Below are positions 32,000 to 44,261 of a stretch of DNA of 64,000 nucleotides, in pieces (the stretch's first letter is position 1; the number at the start of each line of letters is the position of its first letter). The stretch covers positions 16,677,001 through 16,741,000 of the forward strand of contig CM077594.1 in assembly GCA_039654915.1 (NCBI GenBank), written 5' to 3'. The DNA is from Aquilaria yunnanensis (taxonomy: Eukaryota; Streptophyta; Magnoliopsida; Malvales; Thymelaeaceae). Below the pieces are notes generated by a model. The model saw nothing but the letters and a program-made list of their open reading frames with translations, did no database searches and was not told where the DNA came from. The translations under genes were made by a program, and so were the position numbers.

Positions 32000-33005
32000 A
32001 TATAAGCTAAAATTCATCTGCAGTTCCTTAAATTCATTTGAAACGCTATTCGGCAAGTCAGCACACAGATTGTCCAAGGAAGATGTCAAAGACGAACATA
32101 TGTTGATCGCTTCCATATCTAAATTTCAGATTTGAACGAAGAGAAGAGGAGCAATTGTGTTCTGTTTTTCTGTCTTATGTGTTTTGGGCAAGTTTGCATT
32201 GAGATTCAGACGAAGAGAAGAAATGAACAATGCCAAAAAAGTGCAAATCTACAAGAAGCCTTTTTTGAGATTTGATTTTGCATTTACATTAAAGCAGTTG
32301 TATAAGGAGCAAAGAAAGAAGTTTGAGTGCAATTTCTCAATTTCTAGGTTTCTTATTTCTCAATTTCTTCTTCTAATGTCTGTGCAGCATTAAAACTTTG
32401 GCTCAATCCAGATCTGAATGTAACCATTCCCACCCATAAAACCAAAATCCAAAATCGACCCATGGAACAATTTTCAATTTTTTCTCAATCCCCCTCCAAA
32501 TTCAAAAGTTCGAGTGCAATTTCTACCAAATCCTTGAATAAAGTGTTTCAATCTTGAGGGCAGTGAGGTCGAAACTTGTTTCCGGCAAGTGCGCATTCAA
32601 GAAGGGTGGACACTATGGAGACGATTGGGGAAGACCGGAAGAGAGAATTTTTCCTACATTGTTTCTAATAGAGAAGATTTTGGGGGAAAAAAATGAGTTA
32701 GGCTAATCTATGTTTTAAATTCTTAAAATTATATCTTTTATATCAGTTTTAGCCCGGTATTTTTTATTCCTTCAGTACAGTCACATGATTTTATAAATGA
32801 GGAGGCCATCTAGAGTTAGGTGCTGCCACGCCAGCCAAAAATGCGCCATGTCATCAACTTCCGTCAAAGATAACGGAAGGAGTGATGAAAGTGACTTTGG
32901 TGGGGTGTATTTTGTAGAGAACTTTGATAATCATTTTCGGAGATAAAAGATCACTTTAGGACAAACATAAAAGTTAAGGAACTGTGAATAGTTTTACCCA
33001 TTATA
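32000..33005. mobile_element. Possible diverged long-TIR element
   Basis: The left part (TAAAATTCATCTGCAGTTCC near 32007) resembles the reverse complement of the right part (TAAAACTATTCACAGTTCC, near 32975-32995). Similarity fades quickly and no target duplication is clear. The inside carries short GC-richer pieces without a recognisable protein. Confidence 0.35.
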
Positions 33006-34619
33006 TATATATATAGCATATAGGTGCAGAAGCATCTGTTTGACCGTTTCAGGTGAGGGGAAAAGTAGGAGGGTGGTAGTGGGAGAGAAGAAAATGTGGA
33101 AATGAAGCATAAGAGGACAATTATGATTTGTAAGGAAGAGAATCAATTAATGGGCTGGAGGGACGGGTCGGCCACCCCTGCTCTTTTGTTCGGTCATCTT
33201 TTGAATCTTTAATTTATCGACCTTATAAATAATGAATCATTGGCAACATTGTCCGTCTGCCCTACAATTCCCTTAATGTTTGCAAAAGCCTCCTTTTAGG
33301 TTCCACGTATCTGCCTCGTGGGCTCCATGCAAATGCCAAACTCTCTCTCAGTTGGGTTTTTTTCTCTCTTAGTTTTTCTATTAGAATTATAAGGATTAAT
33401 TCATTTTGTTTTAAGTTAGATTAATTTAAATTGGCCCTAAAATGTTGTGGTAGAGTTTCCACCGGTGTCCTTGTAACATTCAGTAAGTAGTGGCGGTTAA
33501 GGTGTGTAAAATTTTCCAACATTTTAATTATTTTCATTCTCACTCATATGAAAATAATAGTAACTATATTGTCAGTTTCTAAACTTTAGTAACTGATCTG
33601 AAATTTTGGGCAAAGTTCATAGTCACTTTTTGACTTTTTAAAAAACTCAAGGACTAAAATGAATATTTTAAAAAGTATAAGGATCAAAATTTAATTTTTA
33701 AATGGGAAAATTACAATCGAAAGTAAATGCTGAAATGTGGTAAGATGGCAAATTTTACTCATTCTTATGTTTGATTAACAACATGAAACATAAAGAAATT
33801 TAATGATAGTTTTACTCGAATACCTTTATGTTGCAAGCCAGAAATTTATAAATTTTTTTTTTCAATCTTAACTTGAATCTCACTTATAAGTGTACAATGT
33901 TAATTGTAGTATCGGTGAGTTAGGTACCGATCTCAAAGGGAATTGTATGACAAAGAATTGGATAAGCAGCACTCGTTATCTCCTGAATTAAAACTTATGT
34001 TTTGGATTTATCCTAAAATTATAAAGTGCTACACTGTTTATCTTTTAATTATGAAAATATAACACCATTCATCTTGTTGTTAATTATAACTGTTAAAATG
34101 GATGAGAAAAATGTGAAAAACTAATTTTAACCCTTTGAAACATTTATATTTGTCATAAAAACCTAAAAACTTTTATATCTTACAATAAAATCACATTCTC
34201 TTGGAGCTGACTGTTCAAATTGGATACCTCAAAACTAGCTCATTGACTCGATACCTCAAAACCACCTTTTCTTTTGGTCCAATTATAAGAACAATAAGTC
34301 AACAACAGGGAAATGTGTGCCAAGGTCAAGGTTGATGGCTTCGATTGGTGGTGCTTCAGCTGAAGAGCGCTTCCTCAACCTCCTCTTGTCGACGCCTCAC
34401 CGTGCCGTTCTACACCATGTGGAGCACCTATCTTTCTTTTCTTCCTCCATTTGTCGAGGTTAGCAATTGTGCTTTTCAAATGTTTAATCGGGGCTTCTCA
34501 TTTTTCTGATTTTGTGATTATAATTTGGCATTATTTCCTTCCCAAATTGTGACGCAGCAAAAGTTTTCTTCCTTGCCATTTGCGAATGGAAGCTGTTCGC
34601 CAGTTGGTGGGATCCCTCA
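33006..34619. other. Intergenic DNA, nothing assigned
   Basis: AT-rich, with short open stretches such as 34325-34460 that may be fragments of coding sequence. No family is recognisable. Confidence 0.3.
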
Positions 34620-35024
34620 TCAGAACTTAGGGCCTTCACTTTCACCGTGGTATTTTCTTTCCCACCATACCACTTTCTTCTTATTTGGTGGCTTCAATTT
34701 CACTCCCTGTGGTGATTCCAATGCTCCAATCTCCTTCAACAATAGCACGTGTCGATCAAAGGTCCATGGCGACCCCTCTATTAACCTATGTAGATAAGCT
34801 CTCACAAAGAATGTGAACAAGAAATTATTATCACCATGGAGTTCAGTATTCATCCCTAGCGTCAGCCTCCATAATGATCTCATTAGACCAAACAGTGCCT
34901 TATTATTGAACGAGCTATTCAACCACAACGTTCCCAATAAATAAAAGCGGCCTCCTCCCATCACCCCACCCACAACGTCCTCTCCTACATCAAATCCCTC
35001 CTCATCATCCACTGTCAAAGTCAA
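34620..35024 (-). pseudogene. LINE-type ORF1 fragment (DUF4283 region)
   Basis: The minus-strand translation contains FGLMRSLWRL, then NFLFTFF, then a SPWTFDRHVLLLKE segment. This spacing is the signature of DUF4283, found in ORF1 of plant L1 LINEs and in derived host proteins. The zinc-knuckle region and any endonuclease or reverse transcriptase are absent, and the C-terminal part is degenerate (poly-lysine). It is a relic of about 134 codons. Confidence 0.7.
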
Positions 35025-36802
35025 TTTTTACCATGCCTTTTCCAGCCCTTCAACCAAGCCCTTCACCCTACTAGAGCTTTCTATCATGACCCATCAACAG
35101 TGACGGCACACCCCTGTATGAGACTCCTCCCAGAAAGCTGCTCTCATTGTAAGCAAAACTACACAAAAAAGGAACCAAATGGACATTGACAATGTAGTGG
35201 TCACGAAAAAACCCTAGCACCGGTACCCTACTCCCCAAGAGAGACACTTTAAGCTAGACTTAGTTAGAAACTAGGGAGCTTAGTTCTTGTTTTAACTCTC
35301 AAGGATCACTCACTCTGGCCACTGCTAGTACCTAGTGCAAATAAATGCAATTATATATCTTTGATCAATTACTTGTGGACATATGGCTGTTCTCGCTATT
35401 TTGTTCTCTTGTTTGGCTTCTTCTGTATGTGCCTTTTTTTCCTCACAATTGCAGTTTATGTGTGAAATATTATTGCTATTGCTTTTTTTTTTCAGTAAAA
35501 AAGGAAAGTACACTTTAAGCCCAATTTCATTTTTATATATTTTAGCAAATCAGTCCTAAAAAAACTTTGATTTGTCATTGTCAAATCGTTCACTCTGTTA
35601 GTCCTACACGTTTCATGATTTTTCAAGTCGATCCTAAAATTTTTCTTTCTAACAAAAAATGCTAACATGACATTTAATGTTGATATCTTTAGTTACTAGA
35701 CTAACACTTTCCAAATTCTAGTTACTTGCATCAAATTTTTATCAAAACTTAGGGGTCACTTTGAACCTCTTCAAAAATCTAAAGATTAATTTGAAGGTTT
35801 TAAAAATTATAAATACCAAAATCAAAATTTTAAGTTCTAACTCTGTCGTTATTTTACTAAATTTATGAATAAACAATAAAGTAATTTGAAGTTGGCATTA
35901 AGCTATTCTACAGGGGGTTGAGTGAGTGAATGGGCTGAAAGGCAAACAATTGGAGCATGTAATTAAAATGGAGAGAGAGGCAATTATGGGATTTTAAGGC
36001 TCGTTCAACTTTGGAATCCTTAGAGCGGGTGATTCTTCAGAGGTTATGAAGAAGCGGACCGGCTTGTCTGAGGCGAAGGCTTTTCGAACGAAGGTGCCAG
36101 GTACATCGTTGTTTAAACGGTGGTAGAGAGGCTTCATCTAGTCACTGGAATCGCCTTCCTCAGCGGCGTCTAGACCTGGTGGACTGCTTGTTTACATTTG
36201 TTGGAGGAAGTTATGAGATTTCAAGTGAGAGGTGGATTTGATGGGCTTTAGGGCATGGAACTGTGAGCCGCATAACCTGTTCTGTCCCAGATGTTAAATT
36301 TGGTTGTTTTTCCTAAGTTTGGGTGGTGTGGATGGAGAAGGTGGAGGACGACGGCCGGCGCGCAGGTAGTAGGACGTTGGCAGGGAGGCACAGGAAGAAG
36401 ATGAGCAAAATGGGCTGAAATGCTTATTTCACCGAGTTTGAGGGGTTGAATGTATACCGAGTTGATGTCTCATGGGGTTATGTATCCATTTTGCTCGAGT
36501 TTAGACATTGAATTTGAATTTTAGGCTTTAAAGTTCCACAGATTAGGGTGGGACTCCAATATTTAAAATATAGTGAAAAATTATTGGACTTGCTCCACAA
36601 AAATTATTTAAAATATTAGTGCTGAAGTCCATTCCAGCAAAAACAGCCTGATCAAAGCTTTAGTAAAGCATGTTACTATGTTTATCTCCAGAAATACCAA
36701 TTATTGACTTAAAACAATTCTAATCACTTTTTTCCAACTTAAAATTTACAAGCACATTTAGAAAAAATAAAAAGAAATAAGGGCTCGAATAACATTTTTT
36801 TT
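35025..36802. other. Intergenic DNA, nothing assigned
   Basis: A GC-richer patch at 36010-36400 and a stretch at 35500-35870 resemble the ends and inside of small Mutator-like elements, but inverted ends could not be confirmed. Confidence 0.3.
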
Positions 36803-36825
36803 CACTACTAAAAACACATGTTTTT

Positions 36826-37315
36826 CCAACTGCCTTATTTCCAACGGTCAAACTGCTGAGGCAGTTGGAATGAAGAAAAAATATTTTCCAACTGCCCAGC
36901 AGTTGGAAATTTTGATAGAGGTAATTTACGTAGTAGTTATATAATAATTCCAACGGCTTTAGCCGTTGGAAAATGTGGGAATTATATATATAATACTTCC
37001 AACGGCTTGAACAGTTGGAAAATGATTAATGGGTTTGTTAGTATGAGGTGAAAATGTTCCAACGGCTATAACCGTTGGAAAAAAACATATGGTATTATTA
37101 GTTTGTGAAGTTTCCAACGGCTTAAGCCGTTGGAAAATAATTTGGTTGCCAGATGTAGTTTCCAACTGCTGACACAGTTGGAAAAAATATATGGATTTAG
37201 TGTGAAAATTTTCCAACGGCTTATTCCAACGGCTTAAGCCGTTGGAAATCTATTTAATGAAACGGTGCACTTTGGTCTTTTGTTTCCAACGGCTAAGGCC
37301 GTTGGAAATGCTCAA
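36826..37315. repeat. 5' subterminal repeats of CACTA element 2
   Basis: About twenty occurrences of CCAACGGC, GCCGTTGG or the CCAACTGC/GCAGTTGG variants occur, often as back-to-back inverted pairs 10-25 bp apart. In CACTA elements such repeats bind the TNPA-type protein. The mix of two motif versions (CGG and CTG centres) is notable. Confidence 0.8.
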
Positions 37316-38589
37316 TTTAAATCACCGCCCCGCCCCTCCAGGCGGTCATCGTCTCCAGAAGCCAAAAGTTCATCTTTCTCGTTTCTCTGTTCCTCCTTCA
37401 CACACTCACACACAGCACCTTCAAATCTTTGATTAAGGGGTGATTCGAGTTCGTAGAGCTGATTTGAGCGTGGATCTGGTATGGTTTTGCAGGATCTATA
37501 GTTAGATTGCATTTTTTTTGAATTTTTTCTCCTATTTTTCGCGGATTTTTGTTGTGAGTTGTATATATTTAATGTGTATTTTTTTTGCTTCTTGTAGCTG
37601 ATTCGAAGCAATTTGGAGAGATTTGAAGGAAGTTTAGGGTCCGATTTGAGGTTAGTTGGTTAGATATGTTTTTTTAATTTTTTTTCATTTATTATAGTTA
37701 AAATCCGGAAATATTTCATGGTATTTTGGGTTGAAAAATGTAAAATGTATGTGATTTGTAGTTGTTGATTGTTGGGTGTTAAGTATTTGGGTTACCCATT
37801 ATAATTTAACATTTATATCCAAATTTTTGGCTTTTTTATTAATTTCGGGATTAATTAAAAAATAGAAAATAATGGCTTTTAAGGTAATTTATTTATGTAG
37901 TATATTTATGTGTCAAAATAGTTACTGTAATTAAAAATATTTAATTTTATATTTTAAGTAAATTGATTAGGTATTATATTTATGTGCAAAATTAGTTAGT
38001 AAATTTAAAAATATTAAATAATTAGTTTGAAGTAAATTGTTTAGGTTGTATATTTATGTGTGAAATTAGTTAGTAACATTAAAAATAGTTAGTAATTAGT
38101 TTGAACTAATTTTTTTAGGTAGTGTTATTATGAAACTAATTACTTAGTATATTTAAAAATAGGTTAAAATTAGTTGATAGTAAAATGCTGAGGTAATATA
38201 TTTATGTTTCAAAATTAGTTAGTATATTTAAAAATAATAATTAAATAGTTTGATGTAAATTATTTAGGAACTATTTTTTGGTGTGAAATTAGTCAGTATC
38301 TTTAAGCGTAGGAATAATTAGTTGTTAGTGAAATTACTTGATTAGTATATTTTTTAATTAATAAACTTACTGTTTTAAGCACATAGTTTATGTAGTATAT
38401 TTATGTGATCTGAAATTATTAGTTATTTTTAAAAATCCCAAATCTTTTGTGGATTGTCAATTGTTTAGGTAATACATATTGTATGTCTGTATAATGTTTA
38501 ATTTGAAGCATTTTTACAATGTTTTCGTAATTGGAATTAATATAAACGTACAAAATATGGATATTTAAGTAAGTGTAGTTCATTAAGTT
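37316..38589. other. CACTA 5' non-coding region
   Basis: A likely leader with pyrimidine-rich stretches (37370-37420), then AT-rich DNA with a loosely repeated TTAGTTAGTA phrase every 60-80 bp (37930-38400). No gene. Confidence 0.4.
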
Positions 38590-39500
38590 TGACCTTGAAT
38601 AATAATATATGTCAATAATAATAATAATTGTAATAATATATAATACTTCAAAGAATAATTATTATTGTAAGAGGCGTAGTAAAGTCAGAGTAAGAATAAT
38701 AATAATTATTATTATTAGTATTATTATTTAAATTGATTAATCAAGTACGAGTAATAATAAAGATATTAAATATATTAATACTAATAATAATAATAATACT
38801 AATAATTATAATTATAATAGTTATAATATATTATTATTGAAAGAATAAATTATATTGTAAGAGTAGTAGTTAAGTAATAGTAATAATAATAATAATGATA
38901 ATTTTTATTACAGTATGCATAAATCCAATAATAGTAACTAATTATTATAATAATAATAATTATTATTATACTAATTATAATAGTAATAATAGTAACAATA
39001 GTATTAGTAGTAGTAATAATAAATGTAATAATAATAATGATTATTATAATAGAAATTACTAATACTTAATCGAATAAGAGTAATAATAATTATAATAATA
39101 TATATTCTTATGAAGAAAATAGTAATTATGGAGGTTTTATTATTATTATTATTATTATTATCATCATTATTATTATTATTATTATTTGCATAATAAATCC
39201 AATAAGACTAATAATAATAAATCCAATAACACCAATAATAATAAATCCAATAATATTAATAATAATAATAACAATTATTAATAATATTATTATAATATTA
39301 ATAGTAGTATGTAGTAGTAGTACTAGAGGTAGTATAATAATAATTACTATTATTATAAATATAGTAAGAATTAATCCAATAAGAGTAATAATAATTATTA
39401 TAGTAAGTATTGTTATTAACAGTAGTAGTAGTAGTAGTACTAGTATTAGTAATAATAATAATAATTATTATTATTATTCTAATTATAGTAAGAATTAATC
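38590..39500. repeat. Kilobase-long TAA/TTA microsatellite field
   Basis: Almost uninterrupted TAA, TTA, AAT and ATT triplets in both phases, with short AGTAGTAGTAG interruptions near 39310 and 39425. It lies in the 5' non-coding part of the CACTA element. Confidence 0.9.
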
Positions 39501-39790
39501 CAATCGTACTAATAATAATTATAATAACAAATTTTGTAATTAAAATATTTCTAATAATATATTATAATTGAAAGAATAAATGTCCTTTTAAGAGCCTGTA
39601 GTAAAGTAATAGTAATAGTATGAGTTGTAGGAATAGTAATTCAATGCAGCAAATGTTTATATGTAATAGTAATTCATGTGATGATAATAATAATTTTTTA
39701 TATTATTTAATTAACGAAATTAATTTTATGTGTTCATGGTTTCGTAAATGTCATGAAGTACTAGTTTATAATTTCCATTGGTAGGCCTCC

Positions 39791-41026
39791 ATGGATCAAG
39801 TTCGTAGTTGGATGTATAATGGTCGTTATTTACCTGGTCGAGTTGGGTACAAAGAGGAGTGGGAGACAGGGGTTCAGCAATTCATAACATTTGCATGTAG
39901 TAACCCAGGTCACATGGATGGAAACAAAATACATTGCCCGTGTAGAAGATGTAAAAATTTGAGGTTTAAGGATTGTGATGACGTTAGAGTTCATCTATAC
40001 AAATGGGGTTTCATGCCTAATTACACCAACTGGACAGCTCATGGTAAGTCATTTAATGAACCTTCGCATCAGCCTTTTGAGAATTGTGATTGGTATGAGA
40101 ATGCTGAGTACAGTTCAAATGCAAACCCATATGCTCGAATGATATTTGATGCCGCGGGACCAAGTGCACATCAGAATTTTTATGACGTGGATCAAGAACC
40201 TAATGAAGGTTTTAAACGGTTTTCTGATTTACTGTACTCCGCTTGTACACCTCTGTGGGATGGATATGAGAAGCATTCTGAGCTGTCTGCTGCAGTTCGT
40301 TTGTTAAACCTTAAAGCAGAATATCACATACCAAGAGGGTGTTATGATGGTATCGCGGCCTTGATGAAAGAGACACAGCCAAGTGACAGCAAGATGCCAT
40401 CCAATTGGTATGAAACGAAGAAATTAGTTTCACAACTAGGTCTTGCCCATCTTAAAATTGATGCTTGTGTTAACGACTACATGTTGTTTTGGAATAATGA
40501 TGAAGATGGTTCACAATGCAAGTTTTGTGGTGAATCTCGGTTTAAGCCGAGAAAAGCTTCGTGGGGTAAGGATAGACCAAGAAAGACTATGCACTATTTA
40601 CCACTCACTCCTCGCCTTCAGCGACTCTATGCTTCACTTTCAACTGCTGAGCACATGAGGTGGCACAGTGAGCATCGATCCGACCCAAATGTTTTAAAAC
40701 ATCCTTCTGATGGGGAAGCATGGAAACATTTTGATTCGACGTACCCGTTCTTTGCGGCGGATGCCCATAACGTTCGTCTTGGAGTTTGTTCTGATGGCTT
40801 TGGGCCTTTTGGGTACTCTGGTAAACAGTACTCATGTTGGCCTGTCATTGTTACTCCGTATAATTTGCCTCCTTGGATGTGTATGAAGAAACCATATATG
40901 TTTTTGACTGCATTGATACCTGGGCCTCGATCTCCACGTCAGAATATTGATGTGTATTTACAACCTCTTATTCCATTGGTCAGTCAGCGGTATCCCAAGG
41001 CCAGATTCAGGCGCGCTTACGGATAA
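39791..41026 (+). pseudogene. CACTA transposase TNP2-like, C-terminally truncated
   Basis: The 411-residue ORF begins MDQVRSWMYNGRY, the usual start of the transposase-associated domain, with a CPCRRCKN zinc-binding motif near residue 50. The Transposase_21 (TNP2) region follows, with YMLFWNN, C-x2-C in QCKFCGESRFKP, LYASLSTAEHMRWH and the run from DGFGPF to NIDVYLQPLI. Full TNP2 proteins are roughly 700-1000 residues or more and continue past this point with further catalytic sequence. Here homology stops at about 40970 and the frame runs into DNA that fits the next gene. The catalytic core is therefore incomplete. The protein cuts element ends in active relatives; this one should not. Confidence 0.85.
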
Positions 41027-41148
41027 GACCTCACGAAAATACGTAAGTATTGCAGCCTTTTCAACCATAATTGTAAAATTAACATCGATTATGTGAAGTC
41101 CCAGTAAAATAATAATATGTATTGTCTCAAAACATGCACTTCATGTAG

Positions 41149-42344
41149 CTTCCTTCCATCAAGAGCAACACGGTTGGTGACTAGATGCTTCACCACACAC
41201 TTCAAGGGACATCATGACTGGACGAGCGCAAGCATGGCAGATATTCAAGCGTGGTGGCGCGTATTTGAGGTTAGTAACTAATTCCAACGAATTTCACTTT
41301 AGCAACCATGTTGTCAACAATGCGATAATAGAAATTTTTTTTGTAACGTGTAGGGATTATGTGAATGGGATCCGGCTGACCATAATGAGGTCTATCGCGT
41401 TTGGCATATGATGGCGGCGAGTCATTACCGATACACACTGGGTGACATCCGGCGGGAGAAAAATCCGGAAAAACGGCGAGCAAGGGCATCCTTTATGACC
41501 GACGCACAGTATGCAGAATTTGAGGAATGGTGGGCGTCGACGGAGTTTCTCGAGAAAAGTGCAAAGGGGAAGACAATGCGATCTTCATCATCGCAGTCAT
41601 CTAACTCAACAGGAGCAGCAAGTGCTACTTATGCAGGAGGTTCGGTTTCAATAACTGAACACCGAGAACGATGGGTAAAATTATGATAAACTGTAACCTT
41701 AAATTCAACTTATTTACTTTGTAAAAAGATTAATGTTAGGACGTTTCCAATGTAGCGTGAAAAAGATCCGGAGAAAAGGGACCCTGGCTTGTTCAAGGTG
41801 ATGCAGCAAACTTTCAAGAAAAAAAGCGGGGAATACGTTAACAGGCGCACTGAGGAAGTTGCGGTAATAATCATACTATAGAATTACAGTTTGAATAATT
41901 TCTGATCTTAATACTAATAACTTATCATTACTCTTTATGTAGGCAATAATAAATGCTGAGATTGAGGAAGCAACGCAGCAGCCGGATGAGGATGGTGGCG
42001 CTCCTGACATAGATGAGGTTGCGATTATTAGTGCAGCTGCGGGGGGCAGGAAAAAAGGCCATGTATTTGGACTTGGATCAGAACAACATGTTGTGCCTGG
42101 ACGACGACGACCAGCGCTTACGCATGCTGGCCATGTTGATGTCACACAGACTCCGGAGTTCACTCAACAAGTACAACGAGTCGTAGCGGAGCAAACTGCA
42201 CAACAAGCATCACATTATGAGCGGAAGCTAGAGCGTCTGAAGAGGAGACAACGGCTTGAGCTCGAGTACATATGTAACTCAATTGGCATTCCACCGCCCG
42301 CGCCTCCTGCAGATGATGATGATGATGACTCGCCAACGGATTAA
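41149..42344 (+). CDS. CACTA second protein, Transposase_24/TNP1-like, 5' end missing
   Basis: Four exons can be read in one continuous frame with GT-AG introns: 41149-41269, 41354-41674, 41756-41863 and 41943-42344 (stop). A preceding exon probably ends at 41042. The product contains LPSRATRLVTRCF, then HHDWTSASMADIQ, then REKNPEKRRARASFM. A serine-rich linker is followed by REKDPEKRDPGLFKVMQQ and a C-terminal coiled coil, with a poly-aspartate tail near the end. This matches the Ptta/En/Spm plant transposon family, whose members bind subterminal repeats. The start codon seems lost in the deletion that also cut TNP2. It lies downstream of TNP2 on the same strand, as in intact CACTA elements. 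Confidence 0.75.
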
Positions 42345-42669
42345 GATGATATCAGGTATATCATGGTACTATGTGTGTTTAATAACAAACAAACTTTTAG
42401 TTGGAGAATGAAACCATGTAATTTCTACTATAAATGCTTATGTGTGGATTTAGTTAGAACATTTATATAATGACATAGTAATTTCAACTGTGAATGTGTG
42501 TATGTCGTCTAATATATATTGTTATGTAATTGGTGCAAAAAATTTGACTTATGTACTAATAATTATCTAGAATATAATAGGTTAACGTTTAAAGCAAGCA
42601 ATCAATTCAAATGAACAGTGCAATGAATGAAAAAATAATTCAAAACGGAAAGTAAAAATGGCAAAATTT

Positions 42670-42815
42670 TCAATTGCTTTTTCCAACTGCCCTGGAAAAT
42701 TTCCAACTGCTCAGGCAGTTGGAACACAAAAAAATGAAAAAAAAAATAAAGCAGTTGGAAATTCTCCAACTGCTTATTTTCCAACTGCTAAAACTTGGGC
42801 CGTTGGAAATTAAGG
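42670..42815. repeat. 3' subterminal repeats of CACTA element 2
   Basis: About seven TTCCAACTGC or GCAGTTGGAA motifs and one CCGTTGGAAA occur close to the right end. This end is dominated by the CTG-centred version, the left end by the CGG-centred version. Confidence 0.75.
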
Positions 42816-42829
42816 TTTTTTTAGTAGTG

Positions 42830-44261
42830 TTTCTTTGAATTTGAGTGCCAATGAGTGCCATATCATAATATTTCATTGTACTTATCCCAATATTTCTAGG
42901 ATAGACATTTTATCCTACTCTGTCAGAGCTATGGTTTGACCTAGCCTATTACAGCACAAATTTTGTTGTTCCACCAATTACAGAGTAGTTCGTATTGGAT
43001 CAGCTTTTAATGTAGCTTCATTCACATCATTAAGCTCCCAATTGATTCATTCTAAAACCTAGGCTAATAATAGGTTGAAAGATGAAGTAATAGCTCTTAA
43101 GCTAGGGTCGTTTTAAAGCTTGTTCATTGCTTATTTGAATTGTTATCAAGCTAAGCTGGAATAAAATTTTAAGATTAATGTATAGTTTAAATAAAACTTG
43201 ATTCACCTAGTACTTAGCTTGGTTTTAGGTTATGCCTTAGCTTAAGCAAATAACTCAAGATCGATCAATTTAAATCTCATTATGAGTTGTTCATGTTCTT
43301 TTCAATCCAACCATGAATAACATATCAAGATCGATACGTGTTTCAAGTCAAACCTGAACAACCTAATATTCAACTCATTTTCAGACTTAGATAATAACAA
43401 TAGAGCCTTTATTTTTTAGATACTATAATTTTTCCATTTAGCTTTTTAAAATATGCAAGTTAGTCTGCAATTTTTTGGTAAATTAAAAATGACCACTATA
43501 CTTTGATAAAATTTTCAAATAAATTTAGTTACTAGAGATAATGTCATTAAGTGTCATATCAACATTTTCCTTCATAAATAATAGCTTTAAGCTTGCCTCA
43601 GCAAAACGTGAAACATTTAGGGCTAAGGAGTTTTGAAAATCAAGGAGTTTTAGAAAGGATTTGTCAAAATGCAACACATTTTAACACTTAAATGTATGTT
43701 CCCCTTTTAAAAAAGGGATAAAATTTCTTGCATTTCATTGGAAGAAAAAGAGAGGATTTTAAAATAATTTCTCTCATCTCAATAATCAACAATCGGCTTG
43801 TTCTGCATAACTAGGCTAGCTGATAAAGTACATGGAATACTACAGGGATGATTAAGATTCGAGTAGTGGTGGCATTGTATTCTCTTTGAACTTTAGCTCC
43901 CTATAATGGAAAAATGTAGCCAAGGTCCTCCAGCTTTCATGCAATGGCAACTTTCCCTCCTAACTTTCCTAATATACTCTCTAAATCTCTATGCTTGTGA
44001 TGCTTTTGAATATTAAAAGCAAAAAAAAAATGATTGGCTTCATTTAGTTCCATGTTTCTTAACAAAACCCGAGAACCAAGCAAGGGTAAAGCCATCGTGA
44101 TTCATTAGACCTTAGTGCTCTACCAATCCTTACATCTCAAAGTAAAAGTAAAAAATTCTAATTTACATAGAGTTCGAGTAAAGAATCACTATATATAAAA
44201 ATAAATATTTTTAATATATTTCAAAAAATTCTAACTTAATCTAACCATACATCTTCAAAGT
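42830..44261. other. Intergenic DNA, nothing assigned
   Basis: The stretch at 43080-43380 is rich in AGCTTG/CAAGCT-type words and may be an old DNA-transposon relic. No ends could be defined. Confidence 0.3.

Larger units (their letters stand above)
36803..42829 (+). mobile_element. CACTA (En/Spm) element 2 with transposase genes, 6.0 kb
   Basis: It starts CACTACTAAAAACACATG and ends TTTTTTTAGTAGTG, giving inverted CACTACTAAAA ends. It is flanked on both sides by TTT, a match to the 3-bp target duplication of this superfamily. Subterminal repeats TTCCAACGGC, its inverse and the variant TTCCAACTGC fill 36830-37315 and 42675-42810. Inside are a TNP2-type gene and a second, spliced gene. TNP2 is truncated, so the copy is probably not autonomous. 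Confidence 0.9.
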
